Source of the DNA: Pseudomonas rhodesiae
GTDB lineage: Bacteria; Pseudomonadota; Gammaproteobacteria; Pseudomonadales; Pseudomonadaceae
Reading direction: 5' to 3'
Length of the DNA stretch: 64,000 bases
NCBI RefSeq assembly: GCF_007858255.1
Contig: NZ_VFEU01000010.1
Location: 62,001-126,000, forward strand
Part shown: one piece after another, positions 46,125-57,130 of the stretch
How positions within the stretch are numbered: the stretch's first letter is position 1
How the letters are laid out: every line of letters starts with the position of its first letter
The notes under the pieces: model-generated
Databases searched by the model: none
What the model was told of the DNA's origin: nothing
The model's input: only the letters and a program-made list of their open reading frames with translations
Translations under genes and position numbers: made by a program

Positions 46125-47612
46125 TTATGAATTGACTTTGACGACCACCGGGCTGGCCCCGCGTTTGGCATTCAGGCCGTAATACAACAGCCCGCCCAGC
46201 GCCGAGCCGGTGAACCAGCCATAGCTGTAGAACCAGCTGAACGCATCGCTGCCCAAGGCCAGCAAGGTCAGCACCACCGGCACACCAAAGGCGATAAACC
46301 CGCTCCAGTTCCACGCTGGATACACGTCATCGCGGTACAGGCCGGCCAGGTCCAGTTGTTGTTTGCGGGTGATGAAATAGTCCACCACCATGATCCCGGC
46401 GATCGGCCCCAGCAGGCTCGAATAGCCCAGCAGCCAGTTGGAATACACGGTCTCCAGGCTCACATCCGAGACGATCAAACCGAGCTTCTTGAGCAGTTCA
46501 TGGGCCATCAGCGCCAGCCCCACCAGGCCGGTGAGGATCACTGCGGTGGTGCGGTTGATCAGTTTGGGCGCGATGTTCTGGAAGTCGTTGGTGGGCGAAA
46601 CAATGTTGGCCGCGGTGTTGGTGGACAGCGTGGCGATGATGATCAGCGCCATGGCAATGGCCACCCACACCGGGCTCTGGATATGGCCGATCAGCGTGAC
46701 AGGATCAGACACACTCACCCCCACCAGTTTTACCGAAGCGGCGGTCATGATCACGCCGAGGGCGGCGAACAGGAACATGGTCAACGGCAGGCCGAAAATC
46801 TGCCCGAGGATCTGGTCCTTCTGGCTCTTGGCATAACGGCTGAAGTCGGGAATGTTCAGCGACAAGGTGGCCCAAAAGCCCACCATCGCAGTCAGGCCGG
46901 CCATGAAATAACCGGTCAGGCTCGCGCCTTCGGGGCGTTTGGGCGGGATCGCCATCAATTCGCTGATGGACACATTCGGCATCGCCCACACCAACAAGCC
47001 AATGCCCACCGCCACCAGCAGCGGCGCCGACAGGGTTTCCAGGCGCTTGATCGACTCGGCGCCGCGCAGCACCACCCACAGATTCAAGGTCCAGAACATC
47101 ATGAACCCGATCACTTCACCGGTGCCGCCCAGGGCCTTCCAGCCCTCGAAAATCGAGCCCAGGAACAGGTGAATCGCCAGGCCGCCGAACATAGTCTGGA
47201 TGCCGAACCAGCCGCACGCCACCAGCGCGCGAATCAGGCACGGCACGTTGGAACCGAGGATGCCGAACGAGGAACGCAGCAGCACCGGAAACGGAATGCC
47301 GTACTTAGTGCCGGGAAACGCGTTGAGGGTCAGCGGCAACAACACCACGATATTGGCCAGCAGGATCGCAATCAGCGCCTCGCCCACCGACAAGCCGAAA
47401 TACGCCGTCAGCACCCCACCCAGGGTGTACGTCGGCACGCAGATCGACATGCCGACCCACAGCGCGGTGATATGCCATTTGTTCCAGGTTCGTTCATGCA
47501 CCTTGGTCGGTGCCATGTCGTGGTTGTAGCGAGGGCTGTCGAGGACGTCGGGGCCGGCGTCGAGTTCGTACAGGCCGTTGCGCTCAATGACTTGCGATCT
47601 GTTCTGTTGCAT
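46125..47612 (-). CDS. NCS1-family nucleobase transporter
   Basis: This 495-residue inner-membrane protein has about 12 helices. NCS1 family marks are the N-terminal NHDMAPTKVHERTWNKWHITALWVGMSICVPTY and YGIPFPVLLRSSFGILGSN. In this cluster it most likely imports uracil, thymine or dihydropyrimidines with Na+ or H+. Allantoin or hydantoin transport is possible within the family. It is the first gene of a minus-strand operon that includes the amidohydrolase. Confidence 0.88.
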   Translation of the reverse strand: MQQNRSQVIERNGLYELDAGPDVLDSPRYNHDMAPTKVHERTWNKWHITALWVGMSICVPTYTLGGVLTAYFGLSVGEALIAILLANIVVLLPLTLNAFPGTKYGIPFPVLLRSSFGILGSNVPCLIRALVACGWFGIQTMFGGLAIHLFLGSIFEGWKALGGTGEVIGFMMFWTLNLWVVLRGAESIKRLETLSAPLLVAVGIGLLVWAMPNVSISELMAIPPKRPEGASLTGYFMAGLTAMVGFWATLSLNIPDFSRYAKSQKDQILGQIFGLPLTMFLFAALGVIMTAASVKLVGVSVSDPVTLIGHIQSPVWVAIAMALIIIATLSTNTAANIVSPTNDFQNIAPKLINRTTAVILTGLVGLALMAHELLKKLGLIVSDVSLETVYSNWLLGYSSLLGPIAGIMVVDYFITRKQQLDLAGLYRDDVYPAWNWSGFIAFGVPVVLTLLALGSDAFSWFYSYGWFTGSALGGLLYYGLNAKRGASPVVVKVNS

Positions 47613-49643
<2,031 letters not shown>

Positions 49644-49650
49644 GACCTTT

Positions 49651-49721
49651 ATCGGGGACAAGCCCCCTCCCACACTTGAATGTATTCACAATCAAAATGT
49701 GGGAGGGGGCTTGCCCCCGAT
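49651..49721. repeat. REPIN between hydA and preT
   Basis: Inverted REP (49651-49674) and direct REP (49699-49721) with a short spacer; together they can fold into a long hairpin within the presumed operon mRNA. Confidence 0.85.
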
Positions 49722-49789
49722 AAGGCCAGTACAAGCAACAAAAAATGCCCACTTAGAGGCAATCCAAAAAAAACCGTGAGGCCACCACC

Positions 49790-51157
49790 GTGATCCAGAC
49801 CCTGACCCATCTCCCCCATCCCGTTGAGGATGGCGCGACCCTCGCCAGCCATTTCACCGACCTGGCGCCGCCGCTCAATGCGCGCCAGGCCCACCTGGAA
49901 GCCTCGCGCTGCCTGTATTGCTACGACGCGCCGTGCGTGAACGCGTGCCCCAGCGAGATAGATATTCCGTCGTTCATCCGTAATATCCACACCGATAATG
50001 TGCAGGGCGCCGCGCAGAAGATCCTTTCGGCCAACATCCTCGGCGGTAGCTGCGCGCGGGTCTGCCCCACCGAGATCCTGTGCCAGCAAGCCTGTGTCCG
50101 TAACAACGCCGAAGAGTGCGCGCCGGTGCTGATCGGCCTATTGCAGCGCTATGCGCTGGACAACGCCCACTTCAGCGAACACCCCTTCCAGCGCGCCGCG
50201 CCCAGCGGTAAACGCATCGCCGTGGTCGGCGCCGGGCCGGCCGGTTTGGCCTGTGCTCATCGCAGCGCCATGCACGGGCACGATGTGGTGATTTTCGAAG
50301 CGCGGGAAAAGGCCGGCGGCCTGAATGAATATGGGATCGCCAAGTACAAACTGGTGGACGACTTCGCCCAGAAGGAACTGGATTTTCTCCTGCAAATCGG
50401 CGGCATCGAGATCCGCCATGGCCAGCGCCTGGGGGCCAACCTGACCCTGAGCGAACTGCACCAGCAGTTCGACGCGGTATTCCTCGGCCTCGGCCTGGCC
50501 GCCAGCAAGCAACTGGGCCTGCCCCACGAGGACGCCCCCGGCCTGCTCGCCGCCACCGATTACATCCGCGAATTGCGCCAGGCCCAAGACCTCACCCAAC
50601 TGCCCGTGGCCGACCGCTGCATCGTGCTCGGCGCCGGCAACACCGCTATCGACATGGCCGTGCAAATGGCCCGCCTCGGCGCCCGCGACGTCAACCTGGT
50701 ATACCGCCGTGGCCTGGCAGACATGGGCGCCACCGGCCACGAGCAGGACATCGCCAAGGCCAACCAGGTGCGCCTGTTGACCTGGGCCATGCCCGAAGAA
50801 GTGTTGCTGGACGACCAAGGCCGTGTGCGGGGGATGCGCTTTGCCCGCACCCAGATGCACGACGGCCGCTTGCAACCTACCGGCGAGACGTTCGAGCTGG
50901 CCGCCGATGCAATCTTCAAAGCCATCGGCCAAGGCTTCGACGGCGACGCGCTACACGATCCGTTGGCTCAACAACTGCACCGGGTGGGCGAGCGAATCTT
51001 CGTCGACGAGCACCTGCGCACCAGTATTCCCGGGGTCTATGCCGGCGGCGACTGCGTCAGCCTTGGTCAGGACCTCACCGTGCAGGCGGTGCAACATGGC
51101 AAGCTGGCCGCCGAGGCCATGCACGCTCAACTCATGCTGAATGTGGAGGCTGCGTAA
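49790..51157 (+). CDS. preT: NAD-dependent dihydropyrimidine dehydrogenase, flavin/iron-sulfur subunit PreT
   Basis: 455 residues from GTG 49790. The N-terminus holds two [4Fe-4S] motifs (CLYCYDAPCVNACPSEID; CARVCPTEILCQQAC), followed by an FAD-binding loop ([14 protein letters not shown]) and an NAD-binding loop (VLGAGNTAIDMAVQMARLGA), as in GltB-small-subunit-like enzymes. It takes electrons from NAD(P)H to PreA. The preA start overlaps its stop by one base (TAATG). Confidence 0.93.
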   Translation: MIQTLTHLPHPVEDGATLASHFTDLAPPLNARQAHLEASRCLYCYDAPCVNACPSEIDIPSFIRNIHTDNVQGAAQKILSANILGGSCARVCPTEILCQQACVRNNAEECAPVLIGLLQRYALDNAHFSEHPFQRAAPSGKRIAVVGAGPAGLACAHRSAMHGHDVVIFEAREKAGGLNEYGIAKYKLVDDFAQKELDFLLQIGGIEIRHGQRLGANLTLSELHQQFDAVFLGLGLAASKQLGLPHEDAPGLLAATDYIRELRQAQDLTQLPVADRCIVLGAGNTAIDMAVQMARLGARDVNLVYRRGLADMGATGHEQDIAKANQVRLLTWAMPEEVLLDDQGRVRGMRFARTQMHDGRLQPTGETFELAADAIFKAIGQGFDGDALHDPLAQQLHRVGERIFVDEHLRTSIPGVYAGGDCVSLGQDLTVQAVQHGKLAAEAMHAQLMLNVEAA

Positions 51158-52431
51158 TGGCCGATCTCTCGATTGTGTTCGCCGGTATCAAAGCCCCCAA
51201 CCCATTCTGGCTGGCCTCCGCGCCGCCCACCGACAAAGCCTACAACGTGGTCCGCGCGTTCGAAGCGGGCTGGGGCGGTGTGGTATGGAAAACCCTGGGC
51301 GAGGACCCGGCGGCAGTCAACGTGTCGTCCCGCTACTCGGCCCACTTTGGCGCCAACCGCGAAGTGCTAGGCATCAACAATATCGAGCTGATCACCGACC
51401 GCTCCCTGGAAATCAACCTGCGGGAAATCACCCAGGTGAAAAAGGATTGGCCCGACCGCGCGCTGATCGTGTCGTTGATGGTGCCTTGCGTGGAAGCGTC
51501 GTGGAAAAACATCCTGCCGTTGGTGGAAGCCACCGGCTGCGACGGTATCGAGCTGAATTTCGGTTGCCCCCATGGCATGCCCGAACGCGGCATGGGCGCG
51601 GCGGTGGGCCAGGTGCCGGAATATGTGGAACAGGTGACGCGCTGGTGCAAGACCTATTGCTCGTTGCCGGTGATCGTCAAGCTCACGCCCAACATCACCG
51701 ACATCCGCGTGGCGGCACGGGCGGCGTATCGCGGCGGGGCAGATGCGGTGTCGCTGATCAACACCATCAACTCCATCACCAGCGTCGACCTGGAGCACAT
51801 GGTTGCCCTGCCGACCGTCGGCACCCAGAGTACCCACGGCGGGTACTGCGGCTCGGCGGTCAAGCCGATCGCCCTGAACATGGTCGCCGAAATCGCCCGC
51901 GATCCGCAGACCCAAGGTTTGCCGATCTGCGGCATCGGCGGCATCGGCACCTGGCGCGACGCCGCCGAGTTCGTGGCCCTGGGCTGCGGCGCGGTGCAGG
52001 TGTGCACGGCGGCGATGCTGCATGGGTTTCGCATCGTCGAAGAGATGAAGGACGGGTTGTCGCGCTGGATGGACAGCCAAGGCTACACAAGCCTGCAGGA
52101 TTTTTCCGGGCGCGCGGTGGGCAATACCACGGACTGGAAGTACCTGGACATCAATTACCAAGTCATCGCCAAGATCGATCAAGCGGCGTGTATCGGCTGC
52201 GGGCGCTGCCACATCGCTTGCGAAGACACCTCGCACCAGGCCATCGCCAGCCTGAAACAAGCGGACGGCACGCATAAATACGAAGTGATCGATGATGAGT
52301 GCGTGGGCTGCAACCTGTGCCAGATCACCTGCCCGGTGGCCGATTGCATTGAGATGGTGCCCATCGACACGGGCAAGCCATTTTTGAATTGGACGCAGGA
52401 TCCGAGGAATCCGTACAGGGAGGCGGTGTAG
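51157..52431 (+). CDS. preA: NAD-dependent dihydropyrimidine dehydrogenase, catalytic subunit PreA
   Basis: This 424-residue protein has an FMN barrel of the dihydroorotate dehydrogenase type (1-320; ELNFGCPHGMPERGMG, VKLTPNITDIR, ICGIGGIGTWRDAAEFVALG). A ferredoxin-like tail with two [4Fe-4S] clusters follows (CIGCGRCHIACED; CVGCNLCQITCPVADC). It reduces uracil and thymine to the 5,6-dihydro forms, the first step of the pathway. Ribosome site GGAGG lies in the end of preT. Confidence 0.95.
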   Translation: MADLSIVFAGIKAPNPFWLASAPPTDKAYNVVRAFEAGWGGVVWKTLGEDPAAVNVSSRYSAHFGANREVLGINNIELITDRSLEINLREITQVKKDWPDRALIVSLMVPCVEASWKNILPLVEATGCDGIELNFGCPHGMPERGMGAAVGQVPEYVEQVTRWCKTYCSLPVIVKLTPNITDIRVAARAAYRGGADAVSLINTINSITSVDLEHMVALPTVGTQSTHGGYCGSAVKPIALNMVAEIARDPQTQGLPICGIGGIGTWRDAAEFVALGCGAVQVCTAAMLHGFRIVEEMKDGLSRWMDSQGYTSLQDFSGRAVGNTTDWKYLDINYQVIAKIDQAACIGCGRCHIACEDTSHQAIASLKQADGTHKYEVIDDECVGCNLCQITCPVADCIEMVPIDTGKPFLNWTQDPRNPYREAV

Positions 52432-52444
52432 CCCTTCTGGCCTC

Positions 52445-52524
52445 ATCGGGGGCAAGACCCCTCCCACATTCGACCGAGTTTGTCTGAATGAATGCGGTCA
52501 AGTGTGGGAGGGGGCTACCCCCGA
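52445..52524. repeat. REPIN between preA and the TetR gene
   Basis: Inverted REP (52445-52467) and direct REP (52503-52524) in the 120-bp gap between two convergent genes; it may serve as a transcription barrier. Confidence 0.85.
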
Positions 52525-52550
52525 TTAGGCCCCAAGCCCCACCACGATAC

Positions 52551-53171
52551 TCAAGGCTCCAACCCAATCCCCCGCAATATCACACTGGTCACCGTCTGAA
52601 TCGCCTTCTCGAATTGCCTGTCCGACAACGGCTGGTGATCATTCAGAATCGTCACTTGGTGATCGAAGTCGGCGTAGTGCTGGGTCGAAGCCCAGATCAT
52701 GTACAGCAGGCTCGACGGTTCCACCGGCAAAATGCGTTTGTCTTCCACCCACTGGCGAATTTTCGCCTCTTTCATCTTGGCCCAGTCGTACAGGCTTTCG
52801 TCCAGCGCCTCACCCAGGGTCGGCGCGCCGTGGATAATTTCGTTGGCCCAGACTTTCGAGCCGTACGGCCGTGTACGCGAGCGCTGCATCTTGGCGCGGA
52901 TGTAGCTGCTTAGCACCACCCGTGGGTCGTCAAAGGTTTCAAAGCTCAGGGCGTCCTGTTTCCACACGTCCAGCAGGTCGAACAGCACGGCGCTGTACAG
53001 CTCGCTTTTAGTGGTGAAGTAGTAATGCAGGTTGGAGCGCGGCAGTTGCGCTTCTTCGGCGATGTCGGCCATGGCGGTGCTGCCATAGCCCTTCTCGGCG
53101 AAGATTTTCTCCGCCGCCAGCAGGATCTTTTCGACGTTTGCCCGGCGAATGCCACTCTTGTGATTGCCCAT
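52551..53171 (-). CDS. TetR-family regulator, RutR-like, probable repressor of pyrimidine catabolism
   Basis: 206 residues from ATG 53171 with AGGGAG before it; the 13 codons upstream are discarded. N-terminal HTH (ILLAAEKIFAEKGYGSTAMADIAEEAQLPRSNLHYYFTTKSELY). The C-terminal domain resembles RutR (RPYGSKVWANEIIHGAPTL; MIWASTQHYADFDHQV), whose ligand is uracil. By position it should control the hydA-preT-preA and transporter operons. It is divergent from copC, so its promoter lies in that gap. Confidence 0.85.
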   Translation of the reverse strand: MGNHKSGIRRANVEKILLAAEKIFAEKGYGSTAMADIAEEAQLPRSNLHYYFTTKSELYSAVLFDLLDVWKQDALSFETFDDPRVVLSSYIRAKMQRSRTRPYGSKVWANEIIHGAPTLGEALDESLYDWAKMKEAKIRQWVEDKRILPVEPSSLLYMIWASTQHYADFDHQVTILNDHQPLSDRQFEKAIQTVTSVILRGIGLEP

Positions 53172-53287
53172 AAGGGCTCCCTGACAACAACATGGCCTAA
53201 AGACTACCATCGGCTCTAGATCGCGGCGACAGGCGCATTCGAAACTTCGTACACTGCGCGCTTCTCTCTTTGATTGGGTATTGCACC

Positions 53288-53653
53288 ATGTTGATCAAGA
53301 AAGCCCTGACTGCTGTCGCCCTGCTCGCTTCCCTGCTGGGGGCTTCGGCAGCATTTGCCCACGCCCACCTGAAAAGCGCCAGCCCGGCAGAGGACAGCAC
53401 CGTCACCGCCCCCAAAGACCTGCGGCTGACGTTCAGCGAAGGCGTCGAGGCCACTTTCAGCAAGGTTTCGCTGAGCAAGGACGGTACTGAAGTCGCCATC
53501 AAAGGCTTGGAAACTCCGGACGCCAATAAAAAAATCCTGGTGGTCACACCGGCCGCGCCGCTGGCGGCCGGCACTTACACCGTCGAGTGGCATGCCGTCT
53601 CCGTCGACACCCACAAAAGCGAAGGCACTTATCGCTTCAAGGTCGGCCAATAA
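53288..53653 (+). CDS. copC: Periplasmic copper-binding protein CopC (YobA-like)
   Basis: 121 residues from ATG 53288; a TTG start six codons earlier is unlikely. The signal peptide is cleaved in ASAAFA-HAHLKSASP, which puts a His at the mature N-terminus for copper. The other ligands are in VEWHAVSVDTHKSEGTYRF. The Met-rich Cu(I) site of plasmid CopC is absent, so it probably binds Cu(II). It is followed after 3 bp by copD. Confidence 0.92.
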   Translation: MLIKKALTAVALLASLLGASAAFAHAHLKSASPAEDSTVTAPKDLRLTFSEGVEATFSKVSLSKDGTEVAIKGLETPDANKKILVVTPAAPLAAGTYTVEWHAVSVDTHKSEGTYRFKVGQ

Positions 53654-53656
53654 CCC

Positions 53657-54514
53657 ATGGCCACCCTGCTGGTGCTGTGCCGGTTCGTGCATTTTATGGT
53701 GGTGTTGCTGATGTTCGGCGCTTGTGCCTTCAGGCCCTGGCTGCTGGGCAAAGACACGCAGCCGGCCTTGGAACGCACGTTGCTGCGCCTCACCCGTGGG
53801 CTGGCCTGGACGGCGCTGGTATCCGGCGTGGCTTGGTTGCTGCTGATTACCGCAAGCATGGCCGGCAGTTGGGACGCCGCACTGCAGCCCGGTACCGTGG
53901 GCCTGGTGCTGGGCAAGACGTTCTTCGGCCAGGTGTGGGTCTGGCATCTGCTGCTTAACCTGCTGCTGGTGATCGCCCTGATCAAGCCCTGGCCGGCGCT
54001 ACGCCTGCCGCTGCTCGCGCTATTGCTGGCCACCCTGGCCCCGGTGGGCCATGGCGCCATGCTGGACGGCCTGAGCGGGCGCCTGCTGATCCTCAACCAA
54101 GTGGTGCATCTGTTGTGCGTCGGCGCCTGGCTGGGTGGGTTGCTGTTGCTGGTGCTGATCCTCAGGCAAGCGCAGCGTCACCGGCTGGAGCCGATCCTCA
54201 GGCGTTTCAGCGGCGTCGGCTATGGGCTGGTCGCCGGTTTGCTGGTGAGCGGGTTGATCAACGTGCGTGTGCTCACCGGGCAACTGTGGCCAACGCCATT
54301 GTTCAGTGGGTTTGCGCTGATTCTATTGATCAAGGTGATGCTGGTGCTGGGTATGTTGTGCTTGGCATTGTTGAACCGGCTGCGCCTGGGTAGTGGCGAC
54401 CAGCAGCTGGGCAGCTTGAAAGGCAGCGTGATGCTGGAGTGGCTGCTCGGTGTTTGTGCCGTAGGGGCCGTTTCGGTGCTGGGCACCTTACCGCCGATGG
54501 TCCTGGCTGGCTGA
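53657..54514 (+). CDS. copD: Copper-resistance membrane protein CopD
   Basis: 285 residues with eight predicted transmembrane helices and conserved His in membrane segments (LCRFVHFMVVLLMFG; GQVWVWHLLLNLLLV; LNQVVHLLCVGAWLGGLLLL). With CopC it is thought to bring copper into the cytoplasm or inner membrane for supply, so this pair is not necessarily a resistance system. No copA or copB is nearby. Confidence 0.92.
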   Translation: MATLLVLCRFVHFMVVLLMFGACAFRPWLLGKDTQPALERTLLRLTRGLAWTALVSGVAWLLLITASMAGSWDAALQPGTVGLVLGKTFFGQVWVWHLLLNLLLVIALIKPWPALRLPLLALLLATLAPVGHGAMLDGLSGRLLILNQVVHLLCVGAWLGGLLLLVLILRQAQRHRLEPILRRFSGVGYGLVAGLLVSGLINVRVLTGQLWPTPLFSGFALILLIKVMLVLGMLCLALLNRLRLGSGDQQLGSLKGSVMLEWLLGVCAVGAVSVLGTLPPMVLAG

Positions 54515-54519
54515 AATGC

Positions 54520-54551
54520 GGGAGGGGCGGTGCGACGATTCGACTTGCCTG
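54520..54551. repeat. REP element, second sequence type
   Basis: A GGGAGGGGCGGTGCGACGATTCGACTTGCC core. The same type in reverse lies at 61824-61858. The remaining 54552-54766 contains no gene I would accept; a 21-codon frame at 54654 is discussed among the findings. Confidence 0.75.
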
Positions 54552-54726
54552 CGATAGCCATAGGTTTCTACACAGGTCTTAGAGGCTGACACATAACTCT
54601 GTGCTGAGCAGGCTCACCAGAACAAACCCGCTCACCACAAGGAGTCTCAAGGGATGTTTTCACTGATACCCGTGCCGCCCCCTTCCACATTGACCTTGCG
54701 CACCTTGGTCATCGTATAACTTCTGC

Positions 54727-54787
54727 TTGACACTCCAAGAAAACCCCGCAAATATTCGCCCCAATGTTGTACGACGACGTATGACAA
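54727..54787 (+). promoter_or_regulatory. Porin promoter with operator-like element
   Basis: TTGACA (54727-54732), 17 bp, AAATAT (54750-54755), followed at 54767-54787 by an imperfect inverted repeat (TTGTACGAC-GAC-GTATGACAA). The reverse strand reads GTCATACGTCGTCGTACAA, close to GTCATACGACAACTTACAA before the uronate dehydrogenase gene. A GntR- or similar-family repressor site is likely. Confidence 0.6.
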
Positions 54788-54821
54788 ATAATAAAAACAA
54801 CAAAAGAAAGGGAGCGTCACT

Positions 54822-56084
54822 GTGAGTCAATTCGCCCGCAATTGTTGCGTACGCCTGGGCCTTGTCGGCCTCGGCAGCCTGAGCATCACCCTACCCTTCG
54901 CCGCGCATGCCGATGGCTTTGTCGACGACGCCAAGGCCACGCTCAACCTGCGCAACGCTTATTTCAACCGCAACTTCACTAACCCAGGCAATGCCCAGGG
55001 CAAGGCTGAAGAGTGGACGCAGAGCTTCATTCTCGACGCCAAGTCCGGTTACACCCAAGGCACTCTCGGCTTCGGAATTGACGTACTGGGCCTGTATTCG
55101 CAGAAGCTCGACGGCGGCAAAGGCACCGGCGGCACCCAGTTGCTGCCGATCCACGACGACGGTCGCCCCGCCGACAACTTCGGGCGCTTGGGCGTAGCGC
55201 TGAAAACCAAACTGTCGAAGACCGAACTGAAAGTCGGCGAATGGATGCCGGTGCTGCCGATCCTGCGCTCCGACGATGGTCGCTCACTGCCGCAAACCTT
55301 CCGCGGTGGCCAGGTCACCTCCAATGAAATCGCCGGCCTGACCCTCTACGGCGGGCAATTTCGCGGCAACAGCCCACGCAACGACGCGAGCATGGAAGAC
55401 ATGTTCATGAACGGCAAAACCGCGTTCAAGTCGGACCGCTTCAACTTCGGCGGCGGCGAATACACCTTTAACGACAAACGCACCCAAGTCGGCCTGTGGT
55501 ACGCCGAACTGAGCGATATCTACCAACAGCAATACGTCAACCTCATCCACAGCCAACCGCTGGGCGACTGGACCCTGGGCGCCAACCTCGGTTTTTTCAA
55601 CGGCAAGGAGGACGGCAGCGCCCTGGCCGGCGACCTGGATAACAAAACCGCGTTTGCCCTGCTCTCGGCCAAGTACGGCGGCAACACGTTCTACGTGGGC
55701 CTGCAGAAACTCAGCGGTGACAGCGTGTGGATGCGCGTCAACGGCACCAGCGGCGGCACCCTGGCCAACGACAGCTACAACTCCAGCTATGACAACGCCA
55801 AGGAAAAATCCTGGCAACTGCGTCACGACTTCAACTTCGCGGTACTCGGCGTACCCGGCCTGACCTTGATGAACCGCTATATCAGCGGCAGCAATGTGCA
55901 CACAGGAACGATCACTGACGGCAAGGAATGGGGCCGCGAATCGGAACTGGCCTACACCGTGCAGAGCGGCGCACTGAAGAACCTCAACGTGAAATGGCGC
56001 AACTCCACGATGCGTCGGGATTTCAGCACCAACGAGTTCGATGAGAACCGGATATTCATCAGCTACCCGATCTCGTTGCTCTAA
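54822..56084 (+). CDS. OprD-family outer-membrane porin
   Basis: 420 residues from GTG 54822 (GGGAG ribosome site). Signal peptide cleaved after about AAHA. The mature start GFVDDAKATLNLRNAYFNRNF is the standard OprD signature, followed by an 18-strand barrel ending in a C-terminal aromatic/hydrophobic strand (RIFISYPISLL). In this cluster it should admit uronates or aldarates through the outer membrane, like Opd-type acid-sugar porins. Confidence 0.93.
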   Translation: MSQFARNCCVRLGLVGLGSLSITLPFAAHADGFVDDAKATLNLRNAYFNRNFTNPGNAQGKAEEWTQSFILDAKSGYTQGTLGFGIDVLGLYSQKLDGGKGTGGTQLLPIHDDGRPADNFGRLGVALKTKLSKTELKVGEWMPVLPILRSDDGRSLPQTFRGGQVTSNEIAGLTLYGGQFRGNSPRNDASMEDMFMNGKTAFKSDRFNFGGGEYTFNDKRTQVGLWYAELSDIYQQQYVNLIHSQPLGDWTLGANLGFFNGKEDGSALAGDLDNKTAFALLSAKYGGNTFYVGLQKLSGDSVWMRVNGTSGGTLANDSYNSSYDNAKEKSWQLRHDFNFAVLGVPGLTLMNRYISGSNVHTGTITDGKEWGRESELAYTVQSGALKNLNVKWRNSTMRRDFSTNEFDENRIFISYPISLL

Positions 56085-56119
56085 AGGTTGCCGAGCCTGA
56101 ACACTAACGCCCACCCCAT

Positions 56120-56204
56120 GTGGGAGGGGACTTGCCCCCGATGACGCGGGTCAGCCGATACTGCCTTTGCTGACCCACCGCTATCGGGGCGAGCCGAATC
56201 GACG
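56120..56204. repeat. REPIN between porin and uronate dehydrogenase genes
   Basis: Direct REP (56120-56143, GTGGGAGGGGACTTGCCCCC) and a diverged inverted partner of the second type (56181-56204). Confidence 0.75.
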
Positions 56205-56241
56205 TTGACAACCAGGGACTCCCTAACAATACTTCGACATA

Positions 56242-56260
56242 GTCATACGACAACTTACAA
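56242..56260. promoter_or_regulatory. Operator-like element before the uronate dehydrogenase gene
   Basis: GTCATACGACAACTTACAA matches the element at the porin promoter (other strand) at 14 of 19 positions. It lies just 12 bp before the dehydrogenase start, so a bound protein would block initiation. Confidence 0.55.
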
Positions 56261-56272
56261 CAAAAATCTGGA

Positions 56273-57100
56273 ATGCCCATGACCACCACCACCACCCCAG
56301 CTCCCTTCCATCGTTTGCTGCTTACCGGTGCCGCCGGCGGCCTGGGCAAAGTCCTGCGCGAACGCCTTCGCCCCTACGCTCAGGTGCTGCGCCTGTCGGA
56401 CATCGCCGAAATGGCCCCCGCCGCCAACGCCCAAGAAGAAGTGCAGCCCTGCGACCTTTCCGACAAACAGGCCGTGCATCACCTGGTTGAAGGCGTCGAC
56501 GCGATTCTGCATTTTGGCGGCGTGTCGGTGGAGCGTCCGTTCGAGGAGGTCCTCGGCGCGAATATCTGCGGGGTTTTTCATATCTACGAAGCCGCTCGTC
56601 GCCATGGCGTCAAACGGGTGATCTTCGCCAGCTCCAACCATGTGATCGGTTTCTACAAGCAAGACGAAAAAATCGACGCCCACTCCCCGCGCCGCCCGGA
56701 CAGCTACTACGGCCTGTCCAAGTCCTACGGCGAAGACATGGCGAGTTTTTACTTTGATCGCTACGGCATCGAAACCGTCAGCATCCGCATCGGCTCCTCG
56801 TTCCCCGAGCCGCAGAACCGCCGGATGATGCACACCTGGCTGAGCTTCGATGACCTGACCCAATTGCTCGAACGCGCCCTGTACACGCCCAACGTCGGCC
56901 ACACCGTGGTCTACGGTATGTCGGACAACCTCGACACCTGGTGGGACAACCGCTACGCCGCGCACTTGGGCTTCGTGCCCAAGGACAACTCCGAAGTGTT
57001 CCGCGCCCAGGTCGAAGCCCAGCCGCCGGTGGCCGACAACGACCCGGCCAAGGTCTACCAGGGCGGCGCATTCTGCGCGGCTGGGCCGTTTGGCGACTGA
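56273..57100 (+). CDS. udh: NAD-dependent uronate dehydrogenase
   Basis: This 275-residue short-chain/extended epimerase-type protein oxidises D-galacturonate or D-glucuronate to the aldaro-lactone. Rossmann motif LLTGAAGGLGKVLRERL, FASSNHVIGFY, and the YYGLSKSYGE active-site Tyr-x-x-x-Lys. Length and motifs match characterised Pseudomonas Udh enzymes. ATG 56279 is an alternative start. First gene of the catabolic operon udh-lactonase-TRAP-epimerase. Confidence 0.93.
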   Translation: MPMTTTTTPAPFHRLLLTGAAGGLGKVLRERLRPYAQVLRLSDIAEMAPAANAQEEVQPCDLSDKQAVHHLVEGVDAILHFGGVSVERPFEEVLGANICGVFHIYEAARRHGVKRVIFASSNHVIGFYKQDEKIDAHSPRRPDSYYGLSKSYGEDMASFYFDRYGIETVSIRIGSSFPEPQNRRMMHTWLSFDDLTQLLERALYTPNVGHTVVYGMSDNLDTWWDNRYAAHLGFVPKDNSEVFRAQVEAQPPVADNDPAKVYQGGAFCAAGPFGD

Positions 57101-57130
57101 GCGTTTACCAATCCAAGGGAATGAGTGGCC

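Noticed and set aside
53288..54514. Copper-resistance operon copABCD
   Set aside because: Only copC and copD are present and CopC lacks the Met-rich site, so uptake or supply is at least as likely as resistance.
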